64,000 nt of DNA from Clostridium sp. JN-1 (GTDB lineage Bacteria > Bacillota > Clostridia > Clostridiales > Clostridiaceae): contig NZ_CP033465.1 of assembly GCF_003718715.1 (NCBI RefSeq), forward strand, positions 930,001 to 994,000, written 5' to 3'. Numbering within the stretch: the stretch's first letter is position 1; each line of letters begins with the position of its first letter. The position numbers and the translations under genes were made by a program. This document shows positions 35,753 through 44,108 of this stretch, in pieces. Under the pieces are notes generated by a model, which saw only the letters and a list, made by a program, of their open reading frames with translations, did not search any database and was not told where the DNA came from.

Positions 35753-36445
35753 ATGATTTATTCAGCAGAAGTTGAAAGAATGTGTTGTGTAGCTAAGGGA
35801 CCAAATCATGGACCAGCTCCAATTCCAGAAGAAGGAAAATGGGTACAAGCTAAAGAAATAAAAGATATTTCAGGTTTAACTCATGGTGTAGGTTGGTGTG
35901 CTCCTCAACAAGGTGCTTGCAAACTTACTTTAAATGTTAAAGATGGTGTTATACAAGAGGCTCTAATTGAAACACTAGGATGTTCAGGAATGACTCATTC
36001 AGCAGCTATGGCATCAGAAATATTACCTGGAAAGACAATTCTTGAAGCATTAAACACAGACTTAGTATGTGATGCTATAAATACAGCTATGAGAGAATTA
36101 TTCTTACAAATAGTATATGGAAGAACTCAAACTGCTTTCTCAGAAGGCGGACTTCCAATAGGTGCAGGACTTGAAGACTTAGGAAAAGGACTTAGAAGCC
36201 AAATCGGTACTATGTATGGAACAAAAGCTAAGGGAACAAGATACCTTGAAATGACAGAAGGATATGTTACTAAAATTGCTTTAGACGAAAACGATGAAGT
36301 TATAGGATATAAGTTTGTAAGCCTTGGTAAAATGATGGAAATGATTAAAAAGGGTATGGATGCTAACGAAGCTGTGGAAAAAGCTTCAGGTCAATATGGT
36401 AGATTTGATGAAGCTTGCAAAGTTATAGATCCAAGACAAGAATAG
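35753..36445 (+). CDS. NifU-like iron-sulfur scaffold-type protein
   Basis: 230 residues. The region HGVGWCAPQQGACKLTL...LGCSGMTHSAAMASEIL resembles the NifU/IscU cluster-scaffold fold with its three cysteines (about 50, 56 and 77). The C-terminal half (from about 115) is peculiar to this family, with FSEGGLPIGAGLEDLGKGLRSQIG. It is encoded 20 bp before the GGGtGRT gene, and the two are, as far as I recall, always paired in Clostridia and some other anaerobes. The job is unknown; cluster handling is inferred from the scaffold-like cysteines. GGAAGGGAG precedes ATG 35753. Confidence 0.75.
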   Translation: MIYSAEVERMCCVAKGPNHGPAPIPEEGKWVQAKEIKDISGLTHGVGWCAPQQGACKLTLNVKDGVIQEALIETLGCSGMTHSAAMASEILPGKTILEALNTDLVCDAINTAMRELFLQIVYGRTQTAFSEGGLPIGAGLEDLGKGLRSQIGTMYGTKAKGTRYLEMTEGYVTKIALDENDEVIGYKFVSLGKMMEMIKKGMDANEAVEKASGQYGRFDEACKVIDPRQE

Positions 36446-36465
36446 TACATAAGGAGGATAAGAAA

Positions 36466-37467
36466 ATGGCATTATTTGAAAGTTATGAAAGAAGAATAGA
36501 TCAAATTATACCAGTACTTAAGAAGTATGGTATGAATTCCGTAGAAGAAGCTAAGGCTGTTTGTGATGAAAAAGGAGTAGATGCCTACAACATAGTTAAA
36601 TCAACACAGCCAATATGTTTTGAAAATGCTTGCTGGGCTTACACTGTAGGTGCTGCAATAGCTATAAAAAAAGGATGTAAAAAAGCTGCTGATGCTGCTG
36701 AAGCAATTGGAGAAGGACTGCAATCATTCTGTATCCCTGGTTCAGTTGCAGATGACAGAAAAGTTGGACTTGGACACGGAAATCTTGCAGCAATGTTACT
36801 TAGGGAAGAAACTAAATGTTTTGCTTTCTTAGCAGGACATGAATCCTTTGCAGCAGCAGAAGGTGCTATAAAAATAGCAGGAGCTGCTAACAAAGTAAGA
36901 AAGACTCCACTTAAAGTTATATTAAATGGTCTTGGAAAAGATGCTGCTTACATAATTTCAAGAATAAATGGTTTTACTTATGTTCAAACAAAATTTGACT
37001 ACTATACTGGAAAATTAACTATAGTTAAAGAAATAGCTTATTCAAAAGGTGACAGAGCAAAAGTTAAATGCTATGGTGCTGATGATGTTAGAGAAGGTGT
37101 TGCAATAATGCACCATGAGGGCGTTGATGTATCAATAACTGGTAACTCAACTAACCCAACAAGATTCCAGCATCCAGTTGCAGGAACATATAAAAAAGAA
37201 TGTATTCAAATGGGTAAGAAATACTTCTCAGTTGCATCAGGCGGTGGTACTGGAAGAACTCTTCATCCAGACAATATGGGAGCAGGCCCAGCTTCTTATG
37301 GTATGACAGATACTATGGGAAGAATGCATTCAGATGCTCAATTTGCAGGTTCTTCATCAGTTCCAGCTCATGTTGAAATGATGGGACTTATCGGAATGGG
37401 CAACAACCCAATGGTTGGAGCTTCCGTTGCAGTAGCTGTTGCAGTTGAAGAAGCTATGAATAAATAA
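36466..37467 (+). CDS. GGGtGRT protein (function unknown)
   Basis: 333 residues containing the eponymous SVASGGGTGRTLHPDNMGAGP. Other conserved-looking parts are ENACWAYTVGAA, GHGNLAAMLLREE and a C-terminal GNNPMVGASVAVAV. AAGGAGGAT precedes ATG 36466, 20 bp after the NifU-like gene, so the two are co-transcribed and end at a strong terminator. No enzymatic family can be assigned. Codon use is strongly biased to a few codons (GCT, GGA, AAA, ACT), consistent with high expression. Confidence 0.8.
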   Translation: MALFESYERRIDQIIPVLKKYGMNSVEEAKAVCDEKGVDAYNIVKSTQPICFENACWAYTVGAAIAIKKGCKKAADAAEAIGEGLQSFCIPGSVADDRKVGLGHGNLAAMLLREETKCFAFLAGHESFAAAEGAIKIAGAANKVRKTPLKVILNGLGKDAAYIISRINGFTYVQTKFDYYTGKLTIVKEIAYSKGDRAKVKCYGADDVREGVAIMHHEGVDVSITGNSTNPTRFQHPVAGTYKKECIQMGKKYFSVASGGGTGRTLHPDNMGAGPASYGMTDTMGRMHSDAQFAGSSSVPAHVEMMGLIGMGNNPMVGASVAVAVAVEEAMNK

Positions 37468-37493
37468 TTTGCATTATAAACTTAATTAAAAAT

Positions 37494-37527
37494 GAGAGGC
37501 ACGTTTAATTAAACATGTCTCTTTTTT
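37494..37527 (+). terminator. Terminator of the GGGtGRT operon
   Basis: GAGAGGCACGTTTAAT pairs with ATTAAACATGTCTC with one bulge, and six T follow (37522-37527). Confidence 0.8.
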
Positions 37528-37850
37528 ATATGCAATTATTTTGTGATATTGTGTTAAACTGGTGCTTCTGATTGAAAAATCTATGGAAATCTCTTAATAT
37601 ATAAAAATAGTATACAAGTTTATAATAACATGTCCAATAAAGCAAATGTAGAATTCTGGCTTACGGACAAGGCAGATCATATACAATCATATCTATTTTA
37701 TAAAACTAGATATGAAAATAAAGTTATTAAATTTTTGAGTCAAAATTAGTTTATAGTAGTTGCTGCAATTGAAAAGTTATTAGTAAATTACATTAGAATG
37801 TAAAAGATGGACAATAGTTAAGCATGCCCATCTTTGTAGATATATTTGAA
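37528..37850. other. Intergenic stretch with no recognised feature
   Basis: 323 bp of AT-rich sequence between the terminator and the DUF3842 stop. I see no open frame of significance, repeat or RNA motif in it. Confidence 0.5.
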
Positions 37851-38279
37851 TTACATCAGAGCTCTTTCTATATTATTTTTTATATTAAGTACAATTTCTT
37901 CAATAATATCTTTGATTTGAAGATTTCTTGTGCCTGGTATATAAATACCATGTTTTTGTAGTGGAAGTATATATTTAGTACAATCCATACTAAATATTGA
38001 CGTGGAAATCATAGATGTAATTTCTCCATTTATACCACCATTACAGATTATTCCAATCGGGCCTATTATACTATCAATTTTATTTTTTTTACAAAAATCA
38101 CAGATCGCTATTTCTCCACTTATGCCAACATTAGCACCTGATTTTACCATGTTTGAAGTAGCGAATGTATTTGTACCGAGTGCTATGATATAAATATCCT
38201 GGTTTATTTCTTTACGGATTTTCTTTATAATAGTTTGTCCAAGGCCTGCTCCTTGTGCGTCTACTACAGCAATTTTCAT
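37851..38279 (-). CDS. DUF3842-family protein
   Basis: 142 residues starting MKIAVVDAQGAGLGQTIIKKI, then IIALGTNTFATSNMVKSGANVGISGEIAI and GPIGIICNGGINGEITSMIS. This is the pattern of the DUF3842 family of Clostridia, small Rossmann-like proteins of unknown function. It is divergent from cbiM, with which it shares a 294-bp intergenic region. GGGGG-type ribosome binding site (complement of 38287-38291). Confidence 0.75.
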   Translation of the reverse strand: MKIAVVDAQGAGLGQTIIKKIRKEINQDIYIIALGTNTFATSNMVKSGANVGISGEIAICDFCKKNKIDSIIGPIGIICNGGINGEITSMISTSIFSMDCTKYILPLQKHGIYIPGTRNLQIKDIIEEIVLNIKNNIERALM

Positions 38280-38499
38280 TGTAATGCCCCCAAAAGTAAA
38301 ATTTATAATGAAATGTATCTATTTATATTTACAAGCATTATTATATAATAAAATAGAAGTAGATTCTATTTTTGATCTAAGCAAAGTTGAAGTTGATTCG
38401 AAAGTTAATGTTTACAAATTAGAAATTGTGTAGTACTATTAACTTGTGTGCTACGAGAGTATACATTTGTATAAAAAATTTATTAATTTTGATTAATAA

Positions 38500-38552
38500 C
38501 CACGAAGGTTGATTACTATAAACAGTTATCAATTTTTGTGGCTTTATTTTTT
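38500..38552 (+). terminator. Attenuator-like terminator in the cbiM leader
   Basis: CCACGAAGGTTGAT (38500-38513) pairs over 14 positions, including three G-T pairs, with ATCAATTTTTGTGG (38528-38541), followed by CTTTATTTTTT. It lies 22 bp before the cbiM start inside its leader, where a terminator makes sense only as a regulated attenuator. The upstream leader (38400-38495) has alternative pairings, but no cobalamin-riboswitch boxes were found. Confidence 0.65.
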
Positions 38553-38573
38553 GGAATTTTAAGGGGGATTAAA

Positions 38574-39548
38574 ATGCACATTCCAGATAATTATTTAAGT
38601 CCATCAACCTGTGCTTTTATGGGTGCTGTAATGCTTCCAGTTTGGAGCATGTCTATTAAAAAAGTAAAAGAGAATATAACTAAAAAGAAAATGCCACTTC
38701 TTGGCATAGGAGGAGCATTTTCATTCTTAATTATGATGTTTAATGTACCAGTACCAGGAGGTACGACTGCTCATGCAGTAGGAGGTACTTTGGTAGCAAT
38801 TTTTCTAGGCCCAGAGGCTGCGTGTATTTCAGTATCTATTGCTCTTTTGATTCAGGCTCTGTTATTTGGAGACGGAGGTATTTTAGCATATGGGGCAAAT
38901 TGCTTTAATATGGCATTTATATTGCCACTTGTTGGATACTATATTTATAATTTTGCTAAATCAAGGCTAAAGTTTGCCAAAGGAGAATATTTATCTGCCT
39001 TTTTAGGTTCATATATTGGAATTAATGCAGCAGCACTTTGTGCATCTATAATGTTCGGTATTCAACCTTTATTATTTAAAGATGCAGCAGGAATGCCAAT
39101 GTATTCTCCATATTCGCTTTCAGTATCAATACCTGCTATGCTAATACCACATATGACTGTGGCAGGAGTTTTAGAAGGATTAGTAACAGCCGGGGTATTT
39201 GCATATGTTAAAAAAGCATCACCAGATATGATTTATCAAGGGAATAATGGTGAATCCAAACCAATTTATGGAGTGATTATTGCAATGATAATTCTAACAC
39301 CACTTGGTCTTTTAGCAAAGGCAACAGCATGGGGTGAATGGGGTGCAGATGAAATAAAGGATATTGTAGGTTTTGTGCCATCAGGAATTAAGAATGGATT
39401 TAATTTTAATGCATTTATGCAGGATTATGGAGTAAAGGGTATACCAGAAACGGCTGGTTATGTCTTATCGGCTGTGGCAGGAGTGGCTATATTGATTATT
39501 ATTTTTAAATTAATTAGTAGTTTGAAGAAGAAAAATATTAACATTTAA
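38574..39548 (+). CDS. cbiM: ECF cobalt/nickel transporter substrate component CbiM (with C-terminal PDGLE-type domain)
   Basis: 324 residues. The mature N-terminus MHIPDNYLSPSTC carries the His that, with the N-terminal amine, binds the metal in CbiM/NikM proteins; GGAFSFLIMMFNVPVPGGTTAHAVGGTL is the next signature. About seven membrane helices, then a C-terminal extension (about 225-320) with AKATAWGEWGADEIK and one more helix, resembling the CbiN/PDGLE domain fused in many NikMN proteins. ATG 38574 follows AAGGGGG; earlier in-frame starts would hide the metal-binding N-terminus. Confidence 0.9.
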   Translation: MHIPDNYLSPSTCAFMGAVMLPVWSMSIKKVKENITKKKMPLLGIGGAFSFLIMMFNVPVPGGTTAHAVGGTLVAIFLGPEAACISVSIALLIQALLFGDGGILAYGANCFNMAFILPLVGYYIYNFAKSRLKFAKGEYLSAFLGSYIGINAAALCASIMFGIQPLLFKDAAGMPMYSPYSLSVSIPAMLIPHMTVAGVLEGLVTAGVFAYVKKASPDMIYQGNNGESKPIYGVIIAMIILTPLGLLAKATAWGEWGADEIKDIVGFVPSGIKNGFNFNAFMQDYGVKGIPETAGYVLSAVAGVAILIIIFKLISSLKKKNINI

Positions 39549-39575
39549 TATTAGTTAATTATTGGAGGAGTTTAT

Positions 39576-40364
39576 ATGCCAGAATGGCTTTCTAAAAAAG
39601 ATAACTATATTCCTCTAAAAGATAGGGATGCTTTTATTGACAAGAGCATTTTATCTTTTTTAGAGGTCATATCGAAATTAATTTTAAAATCAGAAGGGAA
39701 AAGAAATATTATTGAAATTAATGCCGTTGTAAAGATTATATCAACTTTAATGCTTGTTATATTATTATCTACATCAAGGAGTTTATTGTTTATAATAACA
39801 GTAAACATACTGTTATTATTGATAGTCAGTTTACTTAGTTCCGATGAAATAATAAGTATATTGAGTGCAAGTTTTATTATGTCAATCTTTACATTTGTAA
39901 TATTGATACCTTCAATTGTAAATGGAAATATTGGCAATAGTATTTTGATTATTCTTAAAGTATTAGCAACGATAACGTCAGTAAGTGTTTTATCACATAT
40001 TACTAAATGGAACGACATTACAAGTGCACTAAAAATATTTTTTATACCAGATCTTTTTATTTTGGTATTGGATATTACTATTAAATATATTGTAGTTCTT
40101 GGTAAATTCTCTTTGAATATGATGTATGCCCTTAAATTAAGATCAATTGGTAAAAATAAAAATAAATATTATCATCTGTCAGGTATAATGGGCACTATGT
40201 TTATTAAATCAAAAGAAATGTCTGAGGAAATGTATAATGCTATGGAATGCAGGGGGTTTACAGGTGAATATAAAGCATATAAGAAATTTAAATTCAACTT
40301 TAAAGATTATATAGTTATTCTTGCAGATGTAGTAATAGTTAATATGTACATTTTCTTTAGATAG
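39576..40364 (+). CDS. cbiQ: ECF transporter transmembrane component CbiQ
   Basis: 262 residues with N-terminal PLKDRDAFIDKSILSF, four to five hydrophobic segments and a C-terminal cytoplasmic part with the T-component motifs (ALKLRSIG and MECRGFTGEY, each with the Ala-Arg-Gly-type coupling helix). It joins CbiM to the ATPase CbiO. GGAGG precedes ATG 39576, 27 bp after cbiM. No cbiO gene follows: a terminator and gene remnants come next, so the ATPase must be shared with, or encoded, elsewhere. Confidence 0.88.
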   Translation: MPEWLSKKDNYIPLKDRDAFIDKSILSFLEVISKLILKSEGKRNIIEINAVVKIISTLMLVILLSTSRSLLFIITVNILLLLIVSLLSSDEIISILSASFIMSIFTFVILIPSIVNGNIGNSILIILKVLATITSVSVLSHITKWNDITSALKIFFIPDLFILVLDITIKYIVVLGKFSLNMMYALKLRSIGKNKNKYYHLSGIMGTMFIKSKEMSEEMYNAMECRGFTGEYKAYKKFKFNFKDYIVILADVVIVNMYIFFR

Positions 40365-40399
40365 GTTGATTTATGGAGGCTCAGTATCTATTATGGCAG

Positions 40400-40432
40400 G
40401 AACAGGAATTAAAAATTCCTGTTCTCATTTTT
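40400..40432 (+). terminator. Terminator of cbiMQ
   Basis: GAACAGGAATT (40400-40410) and AATTCCTGTTC (40414-40424) form an 11-bp perfect stem with a 3-nt loop, followed by TCATTTTT. Confidence 0.85.
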
Positions 40433-40745
40433 CAACTGCAGTTATTTCATGATTTCTATTTGTAACTTCCATATTGTAAAATTTCTTGTTTTTGGAAGTT
40501 CCATTCTAAAGCAGCAGCAATTTTGCACAGCTGCAGTTGCATTTTTTATTGAAAGTTCACTTATATACCCTCCAACTTTTTTATTTATTTTTGCTTATAA
40601 GATGGAAGTGATGTCCTGGAACATTAAGCCCTTCAACAAATGATGGACAAGTAAATCCAACTACATACCCATCTATATATTTGTATTTAAAAGTAGGTTG
40701 ATTTTTAACAGCCTCAGCCATAGGTTTATATATTGAAATTCGATA
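40425..40745 (-). pseudogene. Remnant of acetolactate decarboxylase (budA/alsD)
   Basis: Read on the minus strand across three frames, the segment gives KPMAEAVKNQPTFKYKYIDG, YVVGFTCPSFVEGLNVPGHHFHLIS, KKVGGYISELSIKNATAAVQ and KKFYNMEVTNRNHEITAVEK-stop. These match the C-terminal half of alpha-acetolactate decarboxylase, including the metal-binding HxH in PGHHFHLIS. The N-terminal half is absent and at least two frameshifts and stops interrupt the rest, so the gene is dead. It once made acetoin from acetolactate. Its last codon overlaps the cbiMQ terminator. Confidence 0.75.
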
Positions 40746-40780
40746 AGCACTGAAGTAATTTTGGTGTAAGATAAAATATC

Positions 40781-40800
40781 TTTTAATCTAATTTTAATCT
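40781..40800 (+). promoter_or_regulatory. Direct-repeat operator upstream of the response regulator
   Basis: TTTTAAT at 40781 and again at 40792 repeat with an 11-bp period (CTTTTAATCTAATTTTAATC), the arrangement bound by OmpR/PhoB-type regulators. The same pattern occurs at 42353-42370 before the PAP2 gene. Confidence 0.5.
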
Positions 40801-40855
40801 CGTAAGTACATAATATAAATAGATACAGCAGCGAGTATAAAAATAACAGATATCA

Positions 40856-41488
40856 ATGTTTATAGAGATGGAACTTACTCATAAAGGATATAAAGTTGAT
40901 ACAGCATATGAAGGTAGAGGAGCTTTAAATAAAGTAAGGGAAACAAGTTATAATTTGATACTTCTTGATATCATGATTCCAAATTTAAATGGGATTGAAG
41001 TTTGCAGGAGAATAAGACAATTTTCTAATGTACCTATTATAATGTTAACAGCCAAAAGCGATATACCAGATAAGGTTTTAGGGTTGGATGTAGGAGCCAA
41101 TGACTATTTAACTAAACCTTTTGTAATAGAAGAATTATTGGCAAGAATAAGGGTATATGAAAGAAGTAATATTTTAGATACTGATAGTGATGTACTCAAG
41201 GTTAAAGACATTGTTATGGATAATAAAACACATGAGGTACTAAGAGATGGTAAGAAAATTGAACTAACTAAGAAAGAATATGATCTTTTTAAAATGCTTC
41301 TAATTAATAAAAATGTTGTGCTTACAAGAGAAAAGTTGATTGAAGAAGTATGGGGTTATGATTATGTGGGAGATACTAATGTAGTTGATGTATTTATAAG
41401 ATATTTGAGAAGTAAAATTGATGGTGGCTTTGATGATAAATTCATGACTACCGTAAGAGGTGTAGGATATGTTATTAAAGAAAATTGA
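40856..41488 (+). pseudogene. OmpR-family response regulator lacking its N-terminal end
   Basis: 210 residues: receiver domain with the phosphoacceptor Asp in LILLDIMIPNLNG and KPF lysine intact, and a complete winged-helix DNA-binding domain (ELTKKEYDLFKMLL...TTVRGVGYVI). The first receiver strand with its acidic pair (typically ILIVEDE) is missing; just upstream the sequence reads RV-stop-K-stop-QIS before MFIEMEL, suggesting an internal deletion of that piece. Without the acidic pocket phosphorylation should fail, so I call it decayed. The partner kinase, overlapping its end, is broken as well. Confidence 0.7.
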
Positions 41489-42248
41489 TGATATTTTTAA
41501 GGTTATTAAAAGTGCAAAAATTTCTGTAAAGTTAACTGCATTATATGCTGTCATGTTTTCATTAGTACTGCTGCTTTTGAATGCATCAATTTTATTTGGA
41601 GTAAAATATTATATTTATAATTAAGCAAATAGACAAATTGATGATATGCAAATTTATTGGATAGGTGGGGAAAAGATGATAGGGATGCCTTAGAGAAATC
41701 AATTTATGCTATTAAGTTAGAATCTTACAATATGGCTAATTTAATTGAGAAGTTACTCTTTCTTGCAAGGGGTGATAGAGGTACTCAACTGATAGAAAAA
41801 AGAATTTTGGATTAATGAATTGATTGGTGAAGTAGTTGAAGAAACTAGGCTTATAGAAAAGGATCATGAGATATCCAATAAGGAAAATGATGTTGTAAAA
41901 ATTTTGGCAGATTACAAGATGGTAAAACAAATGATAAGAATATTTATTGAGAACAGTATTAAGTTTACTCCAAAGGGTGGAACAATAGATATAAGCTCAA
42001 AGGTGCAGGAAAATGCTGTGAAGATAACTGTTAGTGATACAGGTATTGGAATACCTAAAGATGAAATTGAAAAGATATTCAATAGGTTTTATATTGTGGA
42101 TAAATCTAGATCTAAGGAAAAAGGTGGGTCTGGATTAGGATTGTCTATAGCTAAATGGATTGCAAGTGTACATGGAGGAACTATAGACGTAGATAGTGAA
42201 GAAGGTAAGTGGACAAAAGTAACCGTAACATTAAACTTAAATACGTAA
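41469..42248 (+). pseudogene. Sensor histidine kinase, broken
   Basis: A start at 41469, inside the regulator's end, opens MLLKKIDDIFKVIKSAKISV and a membrane helix, then meets TAA at 41622. The same frame continues ANRQIDDM, after which about 150 or more residues (sensor, HAMP and the H-box) are missing. From about 41660 another frame gives DRWGKDDRDALEKSIYAIKL to RGTQLIEKK, and from 41820 a further one gives the ATPase domain with NSIKFTPKGG, DTGIGIP and GSGLGLSIA. Nonsense codon, deletion and a frameshift make it non-functional. The 142-codon frame from 41820 could still make a lone ATPase domain. Confidence 0.8.
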
Positions 42249-42352
42249 ATAATATCTTTAACATTAAAAGGTGAAGGAGAAAGTTTCTTTCATCTTTTTT
42301 TAATTATCCAATTTTAAAATATAGAACATTTTTTAAGATGAATATAAGTTCT

Positions 42353-42370
42353 TTTTAATATAATTTTAAT
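42353..42370 (+). promoter_or_regulatory. Direct-repeat operator upstream of the PAP2 gene
   Basis: TTTTAAT at 42353 and 42364, 11-bp period, in CTTTTTAATATAATTTTAATC, nearly the same as 40780-40801. It suggests that the PAP2 gene was under the control of the now decayed two-component system. Confidence 0.5.
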
Positions 42371-42473
42371 CTTGAATAGTCATAATGTAATACATAATAA
42401 AAATCGGTACAGTAATTTATATGTAAATAGTGGTGTTTATTATCAAAATATATTATAAAGGAGATAGTTAAAA

Positions 42474-43061
42474 ATGAATATGGAGATTTTTAGGCTTATA
42501 AATAATTTAGCAAATAAAAATATGGTTTTAGATAAGATAATGATTTTCTTTTCAAAAGATATGCCTTATATATTTATGGCAGTTATTGCAATAATATTTA
42601 TTTTAGAAATTGTAAAAAGAAATTCTAATTATAGAAAAGTTGTTTTTAGTACCTTTGTTATTACAGTAATAAATTTAATATTAAGTTTTATCATTGGCAG
42701 TATATACTATGTGGACAGACCTTTTGTTCATAATAAAGTAAATTTATTAACACCCCATGTGGCAGATGCATCTTTTCCAAGTGATCATGCAATAGGAACT
42801 ATGAGTATAGCTTTAGGGCTTGCAAAATATAATAAGTTAGTTAGTATGATTTTAACTATAATGTCTATAGTTGTAGGCTTTTCACGAATATATGTTGGAC
42901 ATCACTATCCTATGGATGTTGTAGGGGCATATTTAATGGTTTTTGCAACAAGCTATATTTATAACTTAAAATTAAGAAGTAAGGTTGAAAATTTATATGA
43001 AATGGCTGAAAAAAAGGCGACAATAAAATTAGGCTTCAAGTCATTATATAATGAAATTTAA
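42474..43061 (+). CDS. PAP2-family undecaprenyl-diphosphatase (BcrC-like)
   Basis: 195 residues with five to six membrane helices and the three PAP2 signatures: a short form of motif 1 ending VDRPFV, SFPSDHAIGTMS (catalytic His) and SRIYVGHHYPMDV. BcrC-type enzymes remove a phosphate from undecaprenyl pyrophosphate at the outer membrane face and give bacitracin resistance. GGAG precedes ATG 42474 (a second ATG at 42480 is also possible). A response-regulator-type direct repeat lies about 105 bp upstream. Confidence 0.88.
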   Translation: MNMEIFRLINNLANKNMVLDKIMIFFSKDMPYIFMAVIAIIFILEIVKRNSNYRKVVFSTFVITVINLILSFIIGSIYYVDRPFVHNKVNLLTPHVADASFPSDHAIGTMSIALGLAKYNKLVSMILTIMSIVVGFSRIYVGHHYPMDVVGAYLMVFATSYIYNLKLRSKVENLYEMAEKKATIKLGFKSLYNEI

Positions 43062-43122
43062 ATATACTTAAATAAGTTAACTTAATATAGAAAATAATAA
43101 GTTAGAATACTAAGCTTAAGAT

Positions 43123-43467
43123 ATGTTGATTAAAATATATAATCTTGTTATAAAAATTCTCAATGACAGTTTAAAGATATTTCATTCTCTTGGAAAAATA
43201 AAGGCTGCCATAGCAGAAACAGCAGTTTTATTTTTGATGTTTTTAGCTTACACTATAATAAAGTACAGTAAGAAAACTTGGATCAAACCATTAGCTATAG
43301 ATATTTATTTATGTCTTTGCTTTCTTATTGGATTAAGCATGGTTTATTTAAATTTGCAGTATCCAAGTGATGTTGCAGCTGGATATGAATTTGGAGTGGT
43401 TTATCTTAGTTTAAGTATTATTTTATTAGAGGTTTATAAAGTTTTACCTGATGCAATAATAGGTTAA
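43123..43467 (+). pseudogene. Degenerate PAP2-family membrane protein
   Basis: 114 residues covering only the C-terminal half of a PAP2 protein: FLMFLAYTIIKYSKKTW, LIGLSMVYLNLQYPSDVAAGYEFG and a last helix. In intact relatives the first catalytic region is PSGH, here replaced by IAETAV, and the last motif has HYPSDV, here QYPSDV, so both catalytic histidines are gone. No clear ribosome binding site precedes it. Probably a non-functional remnant. Confidence 0.6.
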
Positions 43468-43554
43468 GTAAATTTTGCTGGCATTTGACAGCAATCTATA
43501 TATATCATATAATTTAAATAGCATATGCCAATAATAATATGGAGGTTAGATAGT

Positions 43555-43911
43555 ATGAAAATAGCATTACCTAGTAATGGAAACGTGGTTAATCAACATT
43601 TTGGAATGAGTAAGAGTTTTGAAATTGTAACAGTAGAAGATAAAAAGGTTACTAATGTAGAAGAAATATCTTCTGAAGAATTTCAACATCAGCATGAAGG
43701 TTTAGCAAACTTGCTTTCAAAGCATGGAGTAGAGGTAGTTATAGTAGGAGGCATAGGTCAAGGAGCAATTAATGGTTTAAAGATGAATGGTCTTCAAGTA
43801 ATAAGAGGAGCATCAGGGGAGTACATGAAGGTTGTTGAAGAATACATTAATGGAACATTAGAAGATAAAAATATAGTCTGCAATCATCATGGAGAGCACC
43901 ATAATCATTAA
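43555..43911 (+). CDS. NifX/NifB-C-terminal-like (Fe-Mo cofactor-binding family) protein
   Basis: 118 residues of the dinitrogenase iron-molybdenum cofactor family: MKIALPSNGNVVNQHFGMSKSFEIV, HGVEVVIVGGIGQGAINGLKMNGL and a histidine-rich tail (CNHHGEHHNH). Proteins of this family hold metal-sulfur clusters; many in non-diazotrophs are of unknown function. ATG 43555 follows GGAGG; the upstream in-frame start lies before that site. The His-rich end hints at metal binding. Confidence 0.85.
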   Translation: MKIALPSNGNVVNQHFGMSKSFEIVTVEDKKVTNVEEISSEEFQHQHEGLANLLSKHGVEVVIVGGIGQGAINGLKMNGLQVIRGASGEYMKVVEEYINGTLEDKNIVCNHHGEHHNH

Positions 43912-44108
43912 AAAATAGAGGACAGAGGGAGAACGTACCTAGATTTGTGTAAATCAAATCTAGGTACGTTCTCTAAGTTAGCAATGTTTCGCTTTAGCGA
44001 AACGAGTTATCAAAAGTTTAATTAAAGATTTTTCGTAAGCTTAGCGGAGAAAAATCCTCCTTCACCGTCCTCTGTCCTATGTCTTGGAAAAATTTACACC
44101 CCTGGGGT
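43912..44108. repeat. Intergenic repeat element with nested 45-nt hairpin
   Basis: The segment runs from AGAGGACAGAGG through a 45-nt hairpin (43929-43973) and GTTTCGCTTTAGCGAAAC to CCGTCCTCTGTCCTATG and TTACACCCCTGGGGT. Its right part (about 43990-44108) is an inverted copy of 184-290. It separates convergent genes, and its outer end overlaps the last codons of thiT, so that the residues TPGV and the stop of ThiT are encoded by repeat sequence. Confidence 0.65.
43929..43973. repeat. 45-nt hairpin repeat, copy 2
   Basis: GAGAACGTACCTAGATTTG, loop TGTAAAT, perfect complementary arm. Differs from 28346-28390 by one base, which in this copy makes the 19-bp stem perfect. Confidence 0.85.

Noticed and set aside
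38280-38573. Cobalamin riboswitch before cbiM
   Set aside because: The B12-box (GCCACTG-like) and other conserved blocks are missing; only a terminator hairpin is certain.
40449-40643. Plus-strand open frame of 64 codons downstream of cbiQ
   Set aside because: The other strand shows clear acetolactate decarboxylase remnants; the plus-strand frame has no start signal or family resemblance.
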